DNA from: Stutzerimonas stutzeri
GTDB taxonomy: Bacteria > Pseudomonadota > Gammaproteobacteria > Pseudomonadales > Pseudomonadaceae
Assembly (NCBI RefSeq): GCF_018138085.1
Contig: NZ_CP073105.1
Location: 2,914,001 to 2,978,000 of the forward strand
Direction: 5' to 3'
Length of the DNA: 64,000 nt
The notes under the pieces are model-generated. The model did not search any database. It saw only the letters and a program-made list of their open reading frames with translations, and was not told where the DNA came from. Within the stretch, counting starts at the first letter, position 1. Each line of letters opens with the position of its first letter. Positions 57,360-64,000 of the stretch are shown here, in pieces. Position numbers and translations under genes: made by a program.

Positions 57360-59807
57360 ATGACCCTGCTCTGGTTGCTTGTCTTACTGCTCGGCATCGC
57401 CGTGATCGCTCACTTACGTGTATCGCCGGTACCGGCGCTGGCGATCGTTGCGGCGTACTTGCTGCTGATGGGAGCAGCCGACGAAACCCCAACTCTGCTC
57501 ATGCTGATTCTCTGGTTGGTGCTGATCGCGGTGGCGGTTCCGCTGCTGGTCAGTGATCTGCGCATCAAATACTTCAGCGGGCCGATGTTCGACTGGTTCA
57601 AGAAGGTACTGCCGCCGATTTCCGACACTGAACGCGATGCCATCGACGCCGGCACCGTCTGGTGGGACGGCGAGCTATTCAGTGGCCGGCCGAACTGGGA
57701 CACCCTGCTCGGCTACCCCAGGGCGACGCTGACCGAGGAAGAGCAGGCCTTCATCGACGGGCCCACCGAGGCACTGTGCGCCATGGTCAACGACTGGGAG
57801 GTCGGCCAGCGCCTGGATCTGCCGCAGGAGGCATGGGACTACATCAAGGCCGAAGGCTTCTTCGCCCTGATCATTCCCAAGGAATACGGCGGCAAGGGTT
57901 TCTCGGCCTACGCGCATTCACAGATCGTTATGAAACTGGCGACCCGCAGCGGTGACCTGGCCAGCACCGTCATGGTGCCCAACTCGCTCGGCCCGGCCGA
58001 ACTGCTGATGCACTACGGCACCGACGAGCAACGCAACCACTACCTGCCGCGTCTGGCCAACGGCACGGACATCCCCTGTTTCGCCCTGACCGGCCCCTAT
58101 GCCGGCTCCGATGCCGGCGCGATGAACGACAGCGGCGTGATCTGCCGCGGCCAGTGGCAGGGCGAGGAAGTGCTCGGCCTGCGCCTTAACTGGGAAAAGC
58201 GCTACATCACCCTCGGCCCGGTCGCCACACTGCTCGGCGTCGCCTTCAAGACCTATGACCCCGAGCATCTGCTGGGTGACGAGGAGGAACTGGGCATCAG
58301 CCTGGCACTGATCCCGACCGATACCGCGGGCGTCGAGATCGGCCGCCGTCACCTTCCCCTGGGCGCGGCCTTCATGAACGGACCGAACTGGGGCAAGGAT
58401 GTCTTCGTGCCGCTGGAGGCCATCATCGGTGGCCGCGACATGATCGGCAAAGGCTGGATGATGCTGATGAACTGCCTCTCGGTAGGTCGTTCCATCTCGC
58501 TGCCGGCCACCGGCGTCAGTGCCGCGAAGGCCTGCAGCTACGTGTCCGGCCGCTACGCGCAGATCCGCGAGCAATTCAACGTACCGCTAGCAGCCTTCGA
58601 GGGCATCCAGGAGCCGTTGGCGCGGATCGGTGGCAATGCCTGGCTGATGGACAGCGCGCGAATCCTCACCGCCAACGCCGTCGACCTCGGCGAAAAACCC
58701 TCGGTGCTGTCAGCGATCCTCAAATACCACCTGACCGAGCGCGGCCGCGCATGCGTCACCGACGCCATGGACATCCACGGTGGCAAGGGCATCATCATGG
58801 GCCCGAACAATTACCTGGGCCGGCTGTGGCTGTCGGCGCCGATCTCGATCACCGTCGAAGGCGCCAACATCCTTTCGCGCAACCTGATGATCTTCGGCCA
58901 GGGTGCGATCCGCTGCCATCCCTTCGTCCTGCGCGAGATGGAGCTGGTGCATGAGCCCGACCGTGACGAAGCGGTGAAGAAGTTCGACAAGCTGCTCATG
59001 CAGCACATCGGCTTCGCCGTCAGCAACACGGCCAGCACCCTGGTGCTGGGGCTGACCTTCGGCCTGTTCGGCAAGGCACCGGGCACCGACCTGACCCGCC
59101 CCTACTTCCGCGCGCTGGATCGGATTGCCGCCGCATTTGCGATGCTGGCCGACCTGTCGATGATGCTGTTGGGCGGGGAGCTCAAACGCCGCGAACGTCT
59201 GTCGGCGCGGCTGGGCGACGTGCTCAGTCACCTTTACCTGGCGTCCGCCGCGCTCAAGCGCTATCACGACCTTGGCCACCCGACCGAACAGGCGCCGTTG
59301 TTGCGCTGGGCATTGGAAGACTGCCTGTGCAAGGCCGAGCGCGCGCTGGCCGACACGCTGAGCAACTTCCCCAATCGGCTGCTTGGCGGAGGGTTGCAGC
59401 TGTTGGTGTTTCCGTTCGGAGCGCGTCACAAGGGGCCGTCCGACGAGCTGGACGCTGAAGTGGCGGCGATCCTTGGTCGTCCGGAAGGCGACCCGGCGCT
59501 GGAGCAGGTACTCGAAGGCGTGTACCGCCCGGACGATGCTGACGAGGCTTTCGGTGCGCTGCGCGATGCCTTCGATGCGCTGGCTGCCGCCCAACCGCTG
59601 CAGAAGAAGCTGCATAAGGCACTCAAGAGCGGCGAATTCAAGCCCGCCGCGCACGAGGATCCGATCAGCGCCGCCCTCGCGGCCGGTGTACTGAACGCCT
59701 CGGAGGCCGAGCAACTCACCGCGGCCGAAGCTGCTCGGCGCAAGGTCATCAGCGTCGACGATTTCGACAAGGCGCAACTTGAGCTGAGCGAGGGGAAAAT
59801 CCGTTGA
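57360..59807 (+). CDS. fadE: Acyl-CoA dehydrogenase FadE
   Basis: This 815-residue enzyme carries out the first oxidation of fatty-acid beta-oxidation. Two or three N-terminal membrane helices (about residues 2-65) precede the acyl-CoA dehydrogenase domains, with FFALIIPKEYGGKGFSAYAHSQIV, ALTGPYAGSDAGAM, GRSISLPATGVSAA and AMDIHGGKGIIMGPNNYLGR. A long DUF1974-type C-terminal domain follows (about 520-815). Length equals FadE of P. aeruginosa and E. coli (about 814). The N-terminal hydrophobic part suggests inner-membrane association. AAGGAAAA supports the start. Confidence 0.95.
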   Translation: MTLLWLLVLLLGIAVIAHLRVSPVPALAIVAAYLLLMGAADETPTLLMLILWLVLIAVAVPLLVSDLRIKYFSGPMFDWFKKVLPPISDTERDAIDAGTVWWDGELFSGRPNWDTLLGYPRATLTEEEQAFIDGPTEALCAMVNDWEVGQRLDLPQEAWDYIKAEGFFALIIPKEYGGKGFSAYAHSQIVMKLATRSGDLASTVMVPNSLGPAELLMHYGTDEQRNHYLPRLANGTDIPCFALTGPYAGSDAGAMNDSGVICRGQWQGEEVLGLRLNWEKRYITLGPVATLLGVAFKTYDPEHLLGDEEELGISLALIPTDTAGVEIGRRHLPLGAAFMNGPNWGKDVFVPLEAIIGGRDMIGKGWMMLMNCLSVGRSISLPATGVSAAKACSYVSGRYAQIREQFNVPLAAFEGIQEPLARIGGNAWLMDSARILTANAVDLGEKPSVLSAILKYHLTERGRACVTDAMDIHGGKGIIMGPNNYLGRLWLSAPISITVEGANILSRNLMIFGQGAIRCHPFVLREMELVHEPDRDEAVKKFDKLLMQHIGFAVSNTASTLVLGLTFGLFGKAPGTDLTRPYFRALDRIAAAFAMLADLSMMLLGGELKRRERLSARLGDVLSHLYLASAALKRYHDLGHPTEQAPLLRWALEDCLCKAERALADTLSNFPNRLLGGGLQLLVFPFGARHKGPSDELDAEVAAILGRPEGDPALEQVLEGVYRPDDADEAFGALRDAFDALAAAQPLQKKLHKALKSGEFKPAAHEDPISAALAAGVLNASEAEQLTAAEAARRKVISVDDFDKAQLELSEGKIR

Positions 59808-59849
59808 ATCGCTGAAACCGATTTGCGAGCAATCGCCTCCCTCAAGCGA

Positions 59850-59906
59850 ACCGTGCACAGCGCCTTTGGCTTTGTGGGAGGCGCGCCCCGCGGCGAACAA
59901 CGCCGG
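59850..59906 (+). repeat. REP-like repeat, copy 1
   Basis: The unit runs ACCGTGCACAGCG ... TTGTGGGAGGCGCGCCCCGCGGCGAACAA and ends CGCCGG. The core GTGGGAGGCGCGCC resembles the GTGGGAG palindromic repeats of pseudomonads. A similar unit lies at 59952. Confidence 0.65.
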
Positions 59907-59951
59907 CTCGGTGCCCAAAAGCTTCGGCCTGGGTCGGCCCCCTACAAGCGG

Positions 59952-60005
59952 ACCGTGTGCAGCGTACCTTGTGGGAGGCACGCCCTCCGGCGAACAAACC
60001 CGCCG
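59952..60005 (+). repeat. REP-like repeat, copy 2
   Basis: The unit runs ACCGTGTGCAGCG ... TTGTGGGAGGCACGCC ... CGGCGAACAAACCCGCCG, the same order as copy 1 with substitutions and a short deletion. The two copies start 102 bases apart. Confidence 0.65.
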
Positions 60006-60155
60006 TAACCAGCAACCTAGAGCCTGCCTCAGCCTACCGTCCGGCGATCGTCTTGGCCGAATACCGAACCCAGGGCGGCCCACCGAGTCAACAGCACACG
60101 CCCCAATTAACCCCGGCGCCCGTATAATCGCGCGCCCAATCGACACAGGTGAACC

Positions 60156-60563
60156 ATGGCCAATCCTTATCACGACCACAATCTGGCTCTTCTGGCCCAT
60201 CTGCGCGGCATCCTGCTGGCGATGGGCGAAACCGAGCAGGTTTCGGAAGAAAGCCATGCGCTGTTCCTCGAACGCTTCGACGAACTGATCATGAATCTCA
60301 AGAACGTGCCGGAAGAGCGGCACATGGGCCAGGACATGATCTGCCAGGTCTTCCATCGCTACCCGCAGATCGCCCATCTGGTGCCACGCGACCTGCTCTG
60401 GTACTTCGGCGGCGACTGCCTGCATTTCATGCCGGATGAAGAAATCGAGATCTTCCAGCGCTTGGAAGAACGTCGCTACGAGGCCGAGGAAAACGACGAG
60501 CCGTTCGACTGGAACATGGAACGGCAACTGATGAGCATGCCGGACGAAGGCCCGCGCCACTGA
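60156..60563 (+). CDS. Conserved hypothetical protein
   Basis: This 135-residue soluble protein begins MANPYHDHNLALLAHLRGIL and contains RHMGQDMICQVFHRYPQIAHLVPRDLLWYFGGDCLHFMPDEEI and a strongly acidic C-terminal half. A similar gene follows fadE in P. aeruginosa; I know no function for it. It is convergent with dctP. Confidence 0.65.
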   Translation: MANPYHDHNLALLAHLRGILLAMGETEQVSEESHALFLERFDELIMNLKNVPEERHMGQDMICQVFHRYPQIAHLVPRDLLWYFGGDCLHFMPDEEIEIFQRLEERRYEAEENDEPFDWNMERQLMSMPDEGPRH

Positions 60564-60590
60564 GCATCATCAGCCCTTGCGGATGTTAGC

Positions 60591-60608
60591 GGCGGACTGC
60601 GGTCCGCC
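60591..60608. terminator. Hairpin after the gene at 60156
   Basis: GGCGGAC pairs perfectly with GTCCGCC around TGCG, 27 bases beyond the stop. The stem is short and stable, with no U-run. Confidence 0.45.
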
Positions 60609-60618
60609 GTCTGCGTTA

Positions 60619-60640
60619 AGCGGGCCTCACGCCCGCCGCT
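60619..60640 (-). terminator. Hairpin downstream of dctP
   Basis: GCGGGC pairs with GCCCGC around CTCAC, with further AGC/GCT pairing after a one-base mismatch. On the minus strand it lies about 70 bases past the dctP stop. Confidence 0.35.
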
Positions 60641-60707
60641 TGTTCAGGAAGCCCAGCGGCCGAAGCGGCGCCGCTGAGCTGCCAAGCCAACGGCTCGGCA
60701 CGTTCGA

Positions 60708-62580
<1,873 letters not shown>

Positions 62581-62704
62581 GGTGGTCCCCTCGATCTGCT
62601 GGGTCATCTGGATGCCGCTGCTGTATGCGCGAGGCTGCTCGCGAACCCGCTGTTGCGCCCTGATCGCGGGTTCGCCAGCACGCCGATGCAACCCACGGCC
62701 ATGT

Positions 62705-63910
62705 TCACACCGCACCCTGTTCGTGCAGGCGCCGAATATCGCCCTGTGCGTAGCCCAGCTCCCCGAGCAAGGCATCGGTGTGCTGGCCCAGCGCCGGAAT
62801 CGGGTCCATTCGCGGGCTGAACGCGCTGTTGCGCCCCGGTGGCAGCAATGCCGGTAGCTCGCCGGCCGGGCTGCCGACCTCACTCCAGCGCTGGCGTGCC
62901 TTGAGCTGCGGATGAGCCCAGACCCCGGCCATGTCGTTGACGTGGGCGTTGGCAATCGGCGCGGCATCCAGGCGCGTAATCACCTCATCGGCACTCAACT
63001 TGCCGAACGCCTCGACGATGATCGCGCGCAACGCCTGGCGATTATCCGAACGCAGCGAGTTGCTGGAGAAACGCTCATCGCTGGCCAGCTTGGGCTGGAG
63101 CAAGACCTTTTCGCAGAACAGCAGCCACTCGCGCTCGTTCTGCAGGCCGAGCATCACGGTGCCGCCGTCACCGGTCGGGAACGGCCCGTACGGGTAGATG
63201 GTGGCGTGCGCGGCGCCGGCACGCGGGGGCGGCGGCGCACCTTCGTAGGCGTAATACAGCGGGTAGCCCATCCATTCGACCAGGCTCTCCAGCATGGTCA
63301 CGTCTACCCGGCTACCCTCGCCGGTCTTGTCGCGCAGCATCAGCGCCGAGAGCACACCGGTGTAGGCGTACATGCCGGCGGCGATATCGGCGATGGAGCA
63401 GCCCGCCTTGGCCATCTCGTCTTCACCCGGCCCGCCAGTAACGGAGAGAAAGCCTCCCTCGCTCTGGATCAAGAGGTCATAGGCCTTCTTCTGCTCGTAA
63501 GGGCCGCCCTCGCCGTAACCCGAGATATCGCAGACGATCAACCGCGGGAAGCGCTCGTGCAGCGCCTCGAATGACAGCCCCATGCGCGCAGCGGCGCCCG
63601 GTGCGAGGTTCTGCACCAGCACGTCGGCCCCGGCCAACAGCCGCTCGAGGACCTGGCTGGCGCCTTCCTGTTTCACATCCAGGGTCAGGCTTTCCTTCGA
63701 GCGATTGGTCCAGACGAAATGCGACGCCAGCCCATCGACCCGCTCGTCATAGCCACGGGCGAAATCGCCGGTGCCGGGGCGCTCGACCTTGATCACCCGG
63801 GCACCAAGATCAGCCAACTGGCGCGTGCAGAACGGCGCGGCGATGGCATGCTCTAGGCTGATCACGGTGATGCCATCGAGCGGGCGGGGTTTGGCTTGGC
63901 TCTTGTTCAT
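62705..63910 (-). CDS. ict: Itaconate CoA-transferase type (CaiB/BaiF family III)
   Basis: This 401-residue class III CoA-transferase begins PLDGITVISLEHAIAAPFCTRQLADLGARVIKVERPGTGDFAR. Its catalytic aspartate is Asp145 in KKAYDLLIQSEGG, followed by GSRVDVTMLESLVEWMGYPLYY and GLQNEREWLLFCE. In P. aeruginosa the equivalent gene upstream of ccl and dctP encodes Ict, which moves CoA from succinyl-CoA to itaconate. Family III transferases act on many acids, so substrate is inferred from neighbours. CAGGAAC supports the start at 63910. Confidence 0.8.
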   Translation of the reverse strand: MNKSQAKPRPLDGITVISLEHAIAAPFCTRQLADLGARVIKVERPGTGDFARGYDERVDGLASHFVWTNRSKESLTLDVKQEGASQVLERLLAGADVLVQNLAPGAAARMGLSFEALHERFPRLIVCDISGYGEGGPYEQKKAYDLLIQSEGGFLSVTGGPGEDEMAKAGCSIADIAAGMYAYTGVLSALMLRDKTGEGSRVDVTMLESLVEWMGYPLYYAYEGAPPPPRAGAAHATIYPYGPFPTGDGGTVMLGLQNEREWLLFCEKVLLQPKLASDERFSSNSLRSDNRQALRAIIVEAFGKLSADEVITRLDAAPIANAHVNDMAGVWAHPQLKARQRWSEVGSPAGELPALLPPGRNSAFSPRMDPIPALGQHTDALLGELGYAQGDIRRLHEQGAV

Positions 63911-63930
63911 GTTCGGTTCCTGCAAATTCG

Positions 63931-63966
63931 GCGTAGGGTGGAAAACGGCAGCGCCTTTTCCACGCG
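63931..63966. repeat. GCGTAGGGTGGAAAA hairpin upstream of ict
   Basis: GTGGAAAA pairs with TTTTCCAC across a 10-base loop and is flanked by GCG on both sides. This GCGTAGGGTGGA palindrome form is a common intergenic repeat in pseudomonads. It lies 21 bases from the ict start codon. Confidence 0.5.
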
Positions 63967-64000
63967 TCTGTTCAAGCTCATGCGACGTTGGCGCCCTGTT

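Larger units (their letters stand above)
59808..60155. other. 348-base intergenic region with REP-like repeats
   Basis: No gene is supported here. It holds two REP-like repeat copies in the same orientation and the promoter of the gene at 60156, where TATAATC (60122-60128) resembles a -10 element. Confidence 0.6.

Noticed and set aside
58710..60560. A 616-residue minus-strand frame across fadE and the following gene
   Set aside because: It runs antisense through two well-supported genes and through the REP-like repeats, so it is a shadow of codon bias.
63978..64000. Possible 3' end of a further minus-strand gene at the right edge
   Set aside because: A TGA is present in one minus-strand frame, but 23 bases are too few to support a gene call.

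Overview
The window reads as a chromosomal segment of a high-GC Pseudomonas-type gammaproteobacterium, most likely of the P. stutzeri group (Stutzerimonas). Gene content and order fit this: plpD beside a FimV-like gene, marR and recQ; uup followed by slt; dusA-tal-rssC-rssB-PilZ-mlaA; queF, a YadGH-type ABC pair and fadE. Two REP-like repeats carry a core related to the GTGGGAG repeats of pseudomonads. I see no rRNA, tRNA, insertion sequence, prophage or CRISPR array.

Layout. 1-7.2 kb: a truncated AraD1 gene divergent from a LysR regulator, a SelT/W-like redox protein, the patatin autotransporter PlpD facing a FimV-like protein, and a MarR regulator with a clear dyad operator. 7.3-16 kb: recQ, small conserved genes, a DTW-domain tRNA modification enzyme, a GST, a 41-residue small protein, aceK and two EamA exporters with overlapping 3' ends. 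16-31.6 kb: cysK, a DUF748 protein, a MoxR/VWA pair with a GFA gene between them, a class II amidotransferase, a universal stress protein, uup, slt, a MOSC protein, cheV and a YegS-like kinase.

31.9-46.4 kb is the main accessory block: a Wzy-type exopolysaccharide locus. It has an initiating phosphoglycosyltransferase, Wzb phosphatase, Wzc kinase, a secreted GH5 glycosidase, a probable Wzy polymerase, GT2 and WecG/TagA transferases, gmd and rmd for GDP-D-rhamnose, and the Wza export lipoprotein. A secreted protein built of curlin-type repeats follows. Three intergenic regions here carry GAACT-N17-TCNNA promoters of the AlgU/sigma-E type. No Wzx flippase and no curli export genes are present. 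The GT2 gene is visibly poorer in G+C than its neighbours.

46.5-60.6 kb: a beta-propeller protein with an unusual TPR/winged-helix regulator, dusA, tal, an RssC/RssB general-stress module with a PilZ protein, mlaA, queF, an ABC-2 exporter and fadE. 60.7-64 kb: dctP, ccl and ict on the minus strand, resembling the P. aeruginosa itaconate-degradation cluster but without TRAP membrane subunits beside dctP. The cluster probably continues past the right edge.
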